From 2-01-FULL-45-10 sp964433975 (lineage in GTDB: Bacteria; Omnitrophota; Gorgyraeia; 2-01-FULL-45-10): a stretch of DNA of 8,063 nt. The notes below the pieces were generated by a model, which did no database searches, was not told where the DNA came from, and worked only from the letters and a program-made list of their open reading frames with translations. Both the position numbers and the translations under genes were made by a program. The DNA lies in the NCBI GenBank assembly GCA_964433975.1, contig CAYSSS010000071.1:1-8063 (forward strand), in the 5' to 3' direction. Numbering within the stretch: the stretch's first letter is position 1; every line of letters begins with the position of its first letter. Shown here piece by piece: positions 1 to 5,802 of this stretch.

Positions 1-211
1 CGTCCTTGAGATAGCTGACCGATCGGGCGGCATCGAAGACCGCGTTCATTATCGACTCCTGCTGTTTCTTGTCGGCCCAGTGCGAAAAGGCGAGCCTGTC
101 GAGGTTCCTGGCAAGCCTCACCCTGGAGGACATGACAATATCCGAATTGGGGCCCGTGCCTTTGAGCCACTCACTGTCCTTCTTCAAAAAATCGTCTAAA
201 CTCGTCTTCAT
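1..211 (-). CDS. mcsB: Protein-arginine kinase McsB, N-terminal part (gene runs off the left edge)
   Basis: Translating the minus strand from the ATG at 211-209 gives 70 residues before the window ends. They match the start of McsB: a short helix, then a tract near residues 13-25 (SEWLKGTGPNSDIV), followed by SSRVRLARN at residues 28-36. That last motif is the conserved N-terminal signature of the ATP:guanido phosphotransferase (creatine/arginine kinase) fold. Known McsB proteins are about 350-360 residues and phosphorylate arginines on misfolded proteins, tagging them for ClpCP. The catalytic core and C-terminal domain are outside the window, so activity cannot be judged. The start codon overlaps the mcsA stop (ATGA, 208-211), which indicates translational coupling to its activator. 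An AGAAG-type purine stretch lies just upstream as a weak ribosome-binding site. The call as McsB rests on both the motif and the mcsA neighbour. Confidence 0.93.
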   Translation of the reverse strand, partial: MKTSLDDFLKKDSEWLKGTGPNSDIVMSSRVRLARNLDRLAFSHWADKKQQESIMNAVFDAARSVSYLKD

Positions 212-714
212 TCTTCTTTCGCCTTCGCCTTCTTCTCAAAATCCCTTATCTTATCCCTGAGCTTGGCCGCTTCCTCGAACTCTTCTGTCTGTATCGCCTT
301 TTCCAACTGCACCTTAAGATCCTGCAGCGTTCTGGTATTCTTGATCGTCTTGCCCCCTCTTAATGATACCTTACCTATGTGCCGATCAGCGCCGTGGATC
401 CTCTTAAGGAGAGGCGACAGCTCTTTTTTGAAAGCTTCGTAGCATTCGCTGCAGCCAAGCCTGCCTATCTTTCTGAAGTTCTGATATGTGAGGCTGCAAT
501 TCGAACACGTCGTGGTAATGGCGACTTCCGGCTCAACCGCGGTGCCCATATCGGTTAGCCCGGAGAGAAGCTCGCTCAGGCCAAAGTGCTCCTCCATCTG
601 CGCCCCCTTTTCCCTGGCGCAATCTTCGCAGAGATTCAGCTTCGTCATCTGCTCGTTCACTATCTCGGTAAGATGTACGGTGGCCTCCTTCTTCCCGCAG
701 ACATCACAGTTCAT
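208..714 (-). CDS. mcsA: McsA, zinc-binding activator of the arginine kinase McsB (UVR-domain protein)
   Basis: The 168-residue protein carries four CxxC pairs: C3/C6, C29/C32, C70/C73 and C88/C91. This is the McsA pattern of two treble-clef-like metal sites. A UvrB/UvrC-type UVR helix pair follows at about residues 130-164 (LQDLKVQLEKAIQTEEFEEA then AAKLRDKIRD). The usual family length is about 180 residues, so this one is complete. In Firmicutes McsA binds and activates McsB and links it to the ClpC/CtsR heat-shock system. The gene overlaps the end of ilvE by 11 bp (704-714) and shares ATGA with mcsB downstream. A GGAG about 6 nt before the ATG supports the start. Oddity: the classical partner ctsR is not upstream, an aminotransferase gene is. 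Function as McsB partner is inferred from family and adjacency. Confidence 0.93.
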   Translation of the reverse strand: MNCDVCGKKEATVHLTEIVNEQMTKLNLCEDCAREKGAQMEEHFGLSELLSGLTDMGTAVEPEVAITTTCSNCSLTYQNFRKIGRLGCSECYEAFKKELSPLLKRIHGADRHIGKVSLRGGKTIKNTRTLQDLKVQLEKAIQTEEFEEAAKLRDKIRDFEKKAKAKEE

Positions 715-1576
715 ATTTAACTCCGTTCACCTTAGTGATCTTTTTAAACTCGTCCATAAGACGCTTGGTAACCTCTCCGGGTTTGCCGCCGTTGATCGGT
801 CGTTTATCTATCATCGTGACAGGGATGATCTCGGCCGCGGTGCCGGTTAAAAATACCTCATCTGCGGTATAGAGATCTTCGATCTTGATCATCTTCTCTT
901 CGAAGCCTATCCCGAGCTTTTCCGCCAATCCGATGACCGCATCCCTGGTAATACCTTCCAGCGCGCCTATATCAGACGGAGGGGTGACAAGCCTACCACC
1001 CGATATCATGAATATATTGTCACCGGTACATTCTGCTACGTAGTCGTTGTAGGTTAGCATGATCGCCTCTTCCGTGCCCGCCTTTATGGCGTCTATCTTG
1101 GCCAGGATATTATTCAGATAGTTGAGCGATTTTATCCTCGGATCTAACGCCGTCGCAAGATTCCGCTTTGTCTTGGCGGTAACTATCGCGAGGCCATCCT
1201 GATAGAACTCTTTCGGATAGAGGGATATCTTATCAGTGATTATGAATACCGTAGGAGTTTTGCACTTTCTGGGATCCAGCCCCAAGTCCCCGGCCCCCCT
1301 GGTAACGACCAGGCGGATATAGGCGTTCTTCAGTCCGTTGGCCTTCAAGGTCTTTATGACGGCTTCGGACATCTGGCTCTTAGACATCGGTATCTTTAAT
1401 TCGATCGCATCGGCTGATCTGTAGAGCCTGTCGATATGCTCTTTGAGCTTGAAGACCAGCGAATCGTAGGAGCGTATTCCTTCGAATACCCCGTCCCCGT
1501 ATAAGAGGCCGTGATCAAAGACGGATACCACCGCCTTATCCTTCGCCACAAACTCCCCATTAAAGTATATCTTCAT
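704..1576 (-). CDS. ilvE: Fold-type IV PLP aminotransferase, probably branched-chain amino acid aminotransferase
   Basis: The 290-residue product is a full-length class IV aminotransferase. Visible landmarks are DHGLLYGDGVFEGIR at residues 21-35, the PLP lysine K149 inside RIKSLNYLNNILAK, E182 in AECTGDNIF, LEGITR at 206-211 and TGTAAEI at 244-250 (phosphate and substrate loop). The enzyme would transfer amino groups between Leu/Ile/Val and 2-oxoglutarate in the cytoplasm. The FEGIR motif favours IlvE. However, the K149 neighbourhood (IKSLNYL) is also typical of D-amino acid aminotransferases and of the archaeal-like IlvE group, so D-alanine transaminase or aminodeoxychorismate lyase cannot be excluded. 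It is first in a run with mcsA and mcsB, which has no obvious metabolic link. A near-consensus promoter lies just upstream, with a predicted leader of only about 17 nt and a poor ribosome-binding site (GGGTTA). Confidence 0.88.
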   Translation of the reverse strand: MKIYFNGEFVAKDKAVVSVFDHGLLYGDGVFEGIRSYDSLVFKLKEHIDRLYRSADAIELKIPMSKSQMSEAVIKTLKANGLKNAYIRLVVTRGAGDLGLDPRKCKTPTVFIITDKISLYPKEFYQDGLAIVTAKTKRNLATALDPRIKSLNYLNNILAKIDAIKAGTEEAIMLTYNDYVAECTGDNIFMISGGRLVTPPSDIGALEGITRDAVIGLAEKLGIGFEEKMIKIEDLYTADEVFLTGTAAEIIPVTMIDKRPINGGKPGEVTKRLMDEFKKITKVNGVKYEL

Positions 1577-1599
1577 ATTAACCCAAATAGGCTACATAT

Positions 1600-1628
1600 A
1601 ATATATACAATAAAGCGACGCATGTCAA
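1600..1628 (-). promoter_or_regulatory. Predicted sigma-70-type promoter for ilvE-mcsA-mcsB
   Basis: On the minus strand a perfect -35 box TTGACA (1628-1623) is separated by exactly 17 bp from TATATT (1605-1600), five of six matches to the -10 consensus. Transcription would start near 1593, about 17 nt before the ilvE ATG. It lies in the 124-bp gap after lolD, so ilvE-mcsA-mcsB can be transcribed independently of the lysS-lolC-lolD run. No CtsR-type heptad repeat operator is visible around it. The site is a sequence-based prediction only. Confidence 0.7.
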
Positions 1629-1700
1629 ACCAATCTGTTAGGAATCATAGAAAGCTAATAGGGCAAGCAAAAAAGCAGGCACAAAAAAGTAGGAGAGTGC

Positions 1701-2390
1701 TCAGGCGAGCTTGCCGTCTTTGAGGCGTATGGTTGAATCTACTCTAGGGGCGAGCTTTTCATCGTGAGAGACTATCACTATGGTCATGTCGTTCTTCGCT
1801 TTGAGACCGAACAGGATCTCATATATCGACTCGCTCGTGTTTGAATCAAGGTTGCCTGTTGGCTCATCGCATAATAGTAATTGAGGCTCATTCATGATGG
1901 CCCTGGCTATCGCTACCCTCTGCGACTCTCCTCCTGATAATCTTGACGGTAAGTGATCCGCTCTGCTCTCAAGGCCTACTGACTTTAGAACAGATGCGGC
2001 TCTCTTTCGTATTGCATTCCTGCCGGCACGCGCCGCATCGGAACTGATCAAAGCCGGCATCATCACATTCTCAAGGGCGGTAAACTCTGAAAGTAGATGA
2101 TAGAACTGAAATACGAATCCTATCCTTCTATTCCTCATCATTGCCCTCTCCCTATCCGGCAACTTATAGATATCCGTATCCTCTAGCAGGATCTTTCCTG
2201 ACGTGGGCTTGTCGAGAGCGCCCAGCATATGCAGTAGCGTTGATTTGCCGGCGCCGGAAGGTCCGACTATCAGAACGGAGCTAGCCTTCTTTATCTCCAG
2301 GTCTATGCCATTGACGGCCCTCACTTCTTTGTGGCCGTTCTTATAAGTTTTGTGCAGGTCTTTTACGATTATCATATTAAAGTTATCCAC
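1701..2390 (-). CDS. lolD: Lipoprotein-releasing system ATP-binding protein LolD
   Basis: The 229-residue ABC ATPase has every core motif: Walker A GPSGAGKST (43-51), Q-loop Q95 in GFVFQFYHLL, signature LSGGESQ (151-157), Walker B LLLCDEPTG (171-179, catalytic E176) and H-loop H209 in VSHD. It belongs to the LolD/MacB/FtsE group of ATPases that drive mechanotransmission permeases. Together with lolC 37 bp upstream it should power release of outer-membrane lipoproteins from the inner membrane. Start choice is uncertain. The longest frame begins at GTG 2390, with AAGGG about 12 nt upstream. An in-frame ATG at 2375 (giving MIIVKDLHKTY) fits typical family N-termini better but has no close Shine-Dalgarno. 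Because the adjacent permease is LolC-like, a LolD role is more likely than MacB or FtsE. Confidence 0.92.
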   Translation of the reverse strand: MDNFNMIIVKDLHKTYKNGHKEVRAVNGIDLEIKKASSVLIVGPSGAGKSTLLHMLGALDKPTSGKILLEDTDIYKLPDRERAMMRNRRIGFVFQFYHLLSEFTALENVMMPALISSDAARAGRNAIRKRAASVLKSVGLESRADHLPSRLSGGESQRVAIARAIMNEPQLLLCDEPTGNLDSNTSESIYEILFGLKAKNDMTIVIVSHDEKLAPRVDSTIRLKDGKLA

Positions 2391-2394
2391 ATCA

Positions 2395-2420
2395 GTAGCA
2401 CACCCTTAAGGGTACGCTAC
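2395..2420 (-). other. Intercistronic RNA hairpin between lolC and lolD
   Basis: Arms GTAGCGTACCC and GGGTGTGCTAC on the minus strand flank a TTAA loop and form an 11-bp stem. Two of the pairs are G-U wobbles on the transcribed strand but would be A-C mismatches on the other strand, so the structure closes only in the lolC-lolD mRNA. No T-run follows, so it is not a standard terminator. It ends 4 nt before the GTG start and its 3' arm includes the only purine-rich candidate Shine-Dalgarno (AAGGG), so it could tune lolD translation or mRNA processing. Confidence 0.55.
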
Positions 2421-2427
2421 TATGAAT

Positions 2428-3609
2428 TTACTCGTATCTCAACGCCTCCCTCGGATCAAGCTTCGACGCTTTATATGCCGGATATATAGTGGCAATAAGG
2501 CTTATCAGCAGGCTCGAGATGATTATCAGAGATACGTCCTGTAATTCCAATTTGACCGGGAGCTTGTCAATATAGTATATCTCCTGCGGGAGGTTTATGA
2601 ATTTATATGTCTTCAGGCACCAGCAGAGCGTCATACCTAGAGCGGTGCCCAAAGCGGTGCCCAAAGACCCTATCAACGCGCCCTCCATGGCGAATATCGC
2701 CATGATATTTTCGTTAGATGCGCCTATCGCCTTCAGTATACCTATGTCCTTGGTCTTCTCGAGGACCGTCATTATCAGGGCGCTTGCTATATTGAGGCAT
2801 GCCACTATCACGATCAGGGTCAATATAAGAAACATGACGGTCTTTTCGAGCTTCAGCGCCGCGATGAGATTCTTATTCATATCCATCCATGTCCTGACCG
2901 TAAATTCAGGGCCCAGCTTCTTCCTGAGCTCATTTTTTATGGTTAAGACGTTAAGGGCGTCGTCGGCCCTTATAGATATTCCGCTGACCAGCTTCGGCGC
3001 GGCAAATAGCTCTTGAGCCTTCTTTATATCGAGGTAGACGAGATTCATATCGTATTCATACATGCCGGAAGTGAATATGCCGGCCACTTTGAACTTTTCG
3101 CCTCTGGTGTCGGACGGGGAGACCAAAGAGACGGCGTCCCCCGGCTTCAGCTTCAGCCTTGAGGCGAGCTCGCTTCCTATTATAACGCCATCGTCTTTGA
3201 GATCGACAGAGCCTTTGGTGATATATGCCTTGATCTTGCTGACATTCTCTTCCCTCACGGGATCTATGCCCTTCACAATTACCCCGGTCACGTTTTCTTT
3301 GGACCTGATGAGCGCTTGTCCGTGGAGATAAAATGAGGCCGCCAGGACATGAGGCGTCTCGGTTATTTTGGAGAGCATCTCATCGGACGGCGTTACGCCA
3401 TACTCGGCTTCTACCACGATATGGGCGTTAGTGCCGATCATCTTTTCCCTTAGGTCATTGTCAAACCCGCTCATGACCGCGATGACCACGATGAGCGCGG
3501 CCACCCCGACCGTGACGCCGAGTACCGATATGAGGCTTATTATGGAGATGAATTTTTCTTTATGTTTTGAGGTGAGATACCTGAGAGCGACGAAGAGCTG
3601 CCAGCCCAT
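2428..3609 (-). CDS. lolC: Lipoprotein-releasing system transmembrane protein LolC/LolE family
   Basis: The 393-residue protein has the LolC/E layout. It starts with a short cytoplasmic N-terminus (LFVALRYLTSKHKEKFISI), followed by TM1 at about 21-47 and a large periplasmic MacB-like domain at about 48-255. TM2 lies near 258-284, TM3 near 304-333 and TM4 near 359-381, ending in YPAYKASKLDPREALRYE, the typical FtsX/LolC C-terminus. The cytoplasmic stretch after TM2 (LEKTKDIGILKAIGAS, 283-298) is the coupling region that contacts LolD. The protein extracts lipoproteins from the inner membrane and passes them to a periplasmic carrier. Its ATG directly follows the lysS stop (TAAATG), so translation is probably coupled. 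Only one permease gene is present next to lolD, so a homodimeric permease is plausible. LolC versus LolE cannot be separated from sequence alone. Confidence 0.92.
   Translation of the reverse strand: MGWQLFVALRYLTSKHKEKFISIISLISVLGVTVGVAALIVVIAVMSGFDNDLREKMIGTNAHIVVEAEYGVTPSDEMLSKITETPHVLAASFYLHGQALIRSKENVTGVIVKGIDPVREENVSKIKAYITKGSVDLKDDGVIIGSELASRLKLKPGDAVSLVSPSDTRGEKFKVAGIFTSGMYEYDMNLVYLDIKKAQELFAAPKLVSGISIRADDALNVLTIKNELRKKLGPEFTVRTWMDMNKNLIAALKLEKTVMFLILTLIVIVACLNIASALIMTVLEKTKDIGILKAIGASNENIMAIFAMEGALIGSLGTALGTALGMTLCWCLKTYKFINLPQEIYYIDKLPVKLELQDVSLIIISSLLISLIATIYPAYKASKLDPREALRYE
2641..2664. repeat. In-frame 12-bp tandem duplication inside lolC
   Basis: AGCGGTGCCCAA occurs twice in a row with no mismatch on the plus strand. 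Read in the lolC frame it encodes a doubled Gly-Thr-Ala-Leu tetrapeptide (about residues 316-324) in the third transmembrane segment. Being a multiple of three it preserves the frame. It may be a recent slippage product, or may simply reflect a small-residue helix-packing pattern. Confidence 0.75.
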
Positions 3610-5061
3610 TTAAATATTCTCTTTTTTCAACTGTGGAAATAGTATGACGTCCCTTATTGACGGAGAATTGGTGAGTATCATGACGAGCCTGTCTATACCT
3701 ATGCCTAATCCGCCGGCCGGGGGCATCCCGTATTCGAGGGCGCGGACGAAATCTTCGTCTATCTTGTTCTTCTTGTCTTTGAGGTCGGCTATATCCGCCT
3801 CGAACCTGTTCTTCTGCTCGGCGGGATCGTTCAACTCCGAATACGCATTGGCTATCTCCATTCCACCTATATACAACTCGAAGCGGTCTGTGAGAAGAGG
3901 ATTGTCCTTCTTCGTCTTGGCAAGAGGGCACATCTCTTTAAACATGTCGATTACAAAGACGGGATGGTTATGCGCTTTTGGCTCGATCAACTCGCCCACG
4001 ATATTTATCACTTGGGTACGCGATAGCTCTTTACCTTCGATCTCAACGCCCTTCTTCTTTAATTTTTTTACCCATTCTTCCTGCTTTTCTTCCGGGACTA
4101 TTCCGAACTGCTCCTTCATGAGATCCGCGAATGATATCCTCTCCCATTTTGAAAGGTCTATAGTTTTACCCTGATATTCGAAGCTCGTCTTTCCAAGAAC
4201 CTTTTCGGCCAAATTCATGATCATATCTTCCGTCAGCTTCATCATCCCCGCGCAGTCGGAATAGGCTTCGTAAACTTCCAGCATCGTAAACTCAGGGTTG
4301 TGGCGCGTGGATATGCCTTCGTTCCTGAAGTTCCTGTTGATCTCGTATACTTTGTCGAATCCGCCCACCAACAGTCTCTTCAAGAAGAGCTCCGGCGCGA
4401 TCCTCAAATATAGATCCATATCAAGAGCCTCGTGGTGTGTCTTGAACGGCTTGCCCGCGGCGCCTCCCGGTATGGACTGCATCATCGGGGTCTCGACCTC
4501 AAGAAAACCTTTAGCGTCAAGAAAATGCCGTATCTCGCTCACTATGTTGGATCTGGCAACGAATACCTTCTTGACGTCATCGTTCATGACGAGGTCGACA
4601 TAACGCTGGCGATATCTCGTCTCAACGTCCTTTAAGCCGTGCCATTTCTCGGGCAATGGCCTCATCGACTTCGAGAGCATCTCGAACCTCATTACCTTTA
4701 TCGAAGGCTCGTTCGTCCTGGTCTTGAACGTTTCCCCGGAGACGCCTACGAAATCCCCGATATCGGTATTATTCGAGATCTCAAAGGCATCCGGGCCCAC
4801 AATGTCCGCTTTAACGTACAATTGTATCTTGCCGGTAGAATCTTTTAGGTCGTAGAACTTTGCCTTGCCATGCTCCCTGCAGGCCATGAGGCGGCCTGCA
4901 ATAGTGGCGGTCTTTCCTTCGGCAAAATTATCGGTGAGTTCCTTTATTGTAGAGGTGGTTTGAAACTTTCCGCCATAGGCAAATACGCCCTTGCCCCTTA
5001 TGGCCTCCAGCTTCGTTCGTCTCTGCTTTATCAGATCGCTCTCTTCGTGCTCAGCAGTCAT
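3610..5061 (-). CDS. lysS: Lysyl-tRNA synthetase, class II
   Basis: The 483-residue enzyme shows the class II LysRS architecture. An N-terminal OB-fold anticodon-binding domain spans about 50-135 (AGRLMACREHGKAKFYDLKD at 55-73). Motif 1 is around 186-200 (FLEVETPMM). Motif 2 is FRNEGISTRHNPEFTMLE at 245-262, with the ATP-contacting arginine. Motif 3 is GLGIGIDRLVMILT at 461-474. It charges tRNA-Lys with lysine in the cytosol. Length is close to the bacterial norm of about 490-505 residues, so it appears complete. An AGGA 7 nt upstream of the ATG at 5061 supports the start. It heads the run lysS-lolC-lolD: its stop touches the lolC start codon. A near-consensus promoter (5082-5110) gives a leader of only about 14 nt. 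The palindromic array of the transposase island begins 20 bp beyond the -35 box. Confidence 0.97.
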   Translation of the reverse strand: MTAEHEESDLIKQRRTKLEAIRGKGVFAYGGKFQTTSTIKELTDNFAEGKTATIAGRLMACREHGKAKFYDLKDSTGKIQLYVKADIVGPDAFEISNNTDIGDFVGVSGETFKTRTNEPSIKVMRFEMLSKSMRPLPEKWHGLKDVETRYRQRYVDLVMNDDVKKVFVARSNIVSEIRHFLDAKGFLEVETPMMQSIPGGAAGKPFKTHHEALDMDLYLRIAPELFLKRLLVGGFDKVYEINRNFRNEGISTRHNPEFTMLEVYEAYSDCAGMMKLTEDMIMNLAEKVLGKTSFEYQGKTIDLSKWERISFADLMKEQFGIVPEEKQEEWVKKLKKKGVEIEGKELSRTQVINIVGELIEPKAHNHPVFVIDMFKEMCPLAKTKKDNPLLTDRFELYIGGMEIANAYSELNDPAEQKNRFEADIADLKDKKNKIDEDFVRALEYGMPPAGGLGIGIDRLVMILTNSPSIRDVILFPQLKKENI

Positions 5062-5081
5062 TACCCTGTCCTTTTCATGGT

Positions 5082-5110
5082 ATTATATACCGCCCTAGCG
5101 ACGAGGTCAA
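5082..5110 (-). promoter_or_regulatory. Predicted sigma-70-type promoter for lysS-lolC-lolD
   Basis: On the minus strand, TTGACC (5110-5105, five of six to consensus) precedes a perfect TATAAT (5087-5082) with a 17-bp spacer. The start site is expected near 5075, about 14 nt before the lysS ATG, just enough to include the AGGA ribosome-binding site at 5069-5072. The tandem AT-rich repeats at 5130-5199 lie upstream, from roughly position -55 outward. This makes lysS transcription independent of comM and the transposase. Prediction from sequence only. Confidence 0.75.
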
Positions 5111-5129
5111 TCTATTTAGAGCTCATACC

Positions 5130-5210
5130 TAATCAGATTAAAGTAATCAGATTAAAGTAATCAGATTAAAGTAATCAGATTAAAGTAATCAGATTAAAGT
5201 AATCTGATTA
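5130..5210. repeat. Five exact 14-bp tandem units plus an inverted copy
   Basis: TAATCAGATTAAAG is repeated five times without a mismatch (5130-5199). It is followed by TAATCTGATTA (5200-5210), the reverse complement of the unit core. The last unit and this inverted copy form an 11-bp perfect stem with an AAG loop (5186-5210). Within the array neighbouring units can also pair as GATTA-AAG-TAATC. The unit is itself an odd palindrome around a central A. Array length is probably prone to slippage. The transposase stop codon TAA (5210-5208) lies in the inverted copy. Confidence 0.93.
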
Positions 5211-5753
5211 CAAGGATAGCGCAAAAATTGAAGCATAAGCTTTCTGTCTAGACTCGTCTGTTGGGCCGAGAGCAATATAGGTTTCCGGTGCATCAATTAA
5301 TGAATTTTTCTCACCGTTAAGGTAGAAACGCGTTCCAGAATATTTCCAGTCAGCCGGATGTTGACATCGGCCTGCCCTAACGGCGTTATAGTCTATATAG
5401 CGCATGACAGCCAGCAACTGTGAATCATCTGTAACTATTACACTATCAAACCTGCCCTCCCAAAAATGTCCTTTTCTTTCATAATGAGTATTGTACCACC
5501 TTGCATATTGTCTGTTTATCGATTGCATAATTCTTGAAACATCCCCTGAATCAGCAACCCTAATCAGAAGATGCACATGATTATGCATGATAGTGTAATC
5601 ATGCAAAGAAAAATCGTACTTTTCTTTACAACGAGAGAGCGTCTTTAAATATCGAACGAAATCACAGTCTCTGTTAAAAAGAAACTCCTTGTTGTTGCAT
5701 CGCGAAGTGATATGGTACGCTGCGTTGGGACATTTTATTCTATAGTATTTCAC
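5208..5753 (-). CDS. REP-associated tyrosine transposase (RAYT, Y1_Tnp / IS200-like superfamily)
   Basis: The 181-residue protein is a Y1 HUH endonuclease. MHNHVHLL at 56-63 supplies the HUH metal pair H59/H61. RYIDYNAVRAG at 118-128 supplies the presumed catalytic tyrosine Y119 in the RAYT-type YI..N..RAG motif. RKGHFWEGRF at 93-102 is the conserved WxxRF-type stretch. The length fits a complete RAYT. Such enzymes nick and rejoin single-stranded DNA at hairpin-forming REP sequences and are usually single-copy and domesticated-looking rather than freely jumping. Start is GTG at 5753, preceded by a strong GGGGAGG (5758-5764) after a 4-nt spacer. The stop codon falls inside the downstream palindrome. 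The matching hairpin 5766-5794 sits immediately upstream of the ribosome-binding site, so the protein may also bind its own leader. All motifs look intact. The cognate substrate is inferred, not shown. Confidence 0.92.
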   Translation of the reverse strand: MKYYRIKCPNAAYHITSRCNNKEFLFNRDCDFVRYLKTLSRCKEKYDFSLHDYTIMHNHVHLLIRVADSGDVSRIMQSINRQYARWYNTHYERKGHFWEGRFDSVIVTDDSQLLAVMRYIDYNAVRAGRCQHPADWKYSGTRFYLNGEKNSLIDAPETYIALGPTDESRQKAYASIFALSL

Positions 5754-5757
5754 GTTA

Positions 5758-5764
5758 CCTCCCC
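5758..5764 (-). promoter_or_regulatory. Ribosome-binding site fixing the GTG start of the transposase
   Basis: GGGGAGG on the minus strand lies 4 nt before GTG 5753. No in-frame ATG nearby has a comparable site, so it decides the start. It is wedged between the start codon and the upstream palindrome (ending at 5766), so a folded hairpin would abut it. Confidence 0.75.
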
Positions 5765-5765
5765 A

Positions 5766-5794
5766 TCTAATCTGATTAGATTAATCAGATTAGA
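5766..5794. repeat. Palindrome upstream of the transposase (same core as the 3' array)
   Basis: TCTAATCTGATTA and TAATCAGATTAGA are perfect reverse complements separated by GAT: a 13-bp stem with a 3-nt loop. The 11-bp core is identical to the paired core at 5186-5210 on the other side of the transposase. It occupies most of the 49-bp gap between comM and the transposase. It could be a transposase recognition site, an operator, or both. No T-run follows, so it is not a typical intrinsic terminator. Confidence 0.9.
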
Positions 5795-5802
5795 GTATTT
5801 TG

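Larger units (their letters stand above)
5130..5794 (-). mobile_element. RAYT island: Y1 transposase gene bounded by shared palindromes
   Basis: A single-gene insertion sits between comM and lysS. It comprises the tyrosine transposase gene (5208-5753) and copies of the palindrome TAATC-W-GATTA on both sides: the array at 5130-5210 and the hairpin at 5766-5794. The coding part looks AT-richer than its neighbours (two sampled 60-base lines hold 26 and 20 G/C, against 34 in a comM line). REP-associated tyrosine transposases are known to be flanked by the palindromic repeats they act on, which matches this layout. No inverted terminal repeats of the classical DDE type or target duplications are visible, so the exact outer boundaries are uncertain. 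Confidence 0.65.

Noticed and set aside
488..850. Plus-strand frames opposite mcsA/ilvE and many others opposite lolC, lysS and comM
   Set aside because: They are antisense shadows of strongly supported genes and show no domain features of their own.
1662..1715. Possible terminator after lolD: GGCAAGC/GCTTGCC arms with two T6 runs on the minus strand
   Set aside because: The arms are only 7 bp with a loop of about 40 nt, and the T-runs lie inside the loop rather than after the stem. Not a canonical intrinsic terminator.
1622..1723. Short, very basic plus-strand frame (about 33 residues) between ilvE and lolD
   Set aside because: It overlaps the -35 box of the ilvE promoter and the end of lolD, has no convincing ribosome-binding site, and its charge comes from A-rich DNA.
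3560..3931. 123-residue open frame on the minus strand across the lysS-lolC junction
   Set aside because: It is an arginine-rich alternative frame inside well-supported lysS and lolC coding sequence, with no recognisable domain.
5061..5078. Five-codon frame (ATG AAA AGG ACA GGG TAA) overlapping the lysS start as a possible leader peptide
   Set aside because: Its ATG lies at or upstream of the transcription start predicted from the -10 box, so it is probably not in the mRNA.
5130..5210. CRISPR array
   Set aside because: Units are 14 bp, contiguous and without unique spacers, and no cas genes are nearby; it is a simple tandem repeat.
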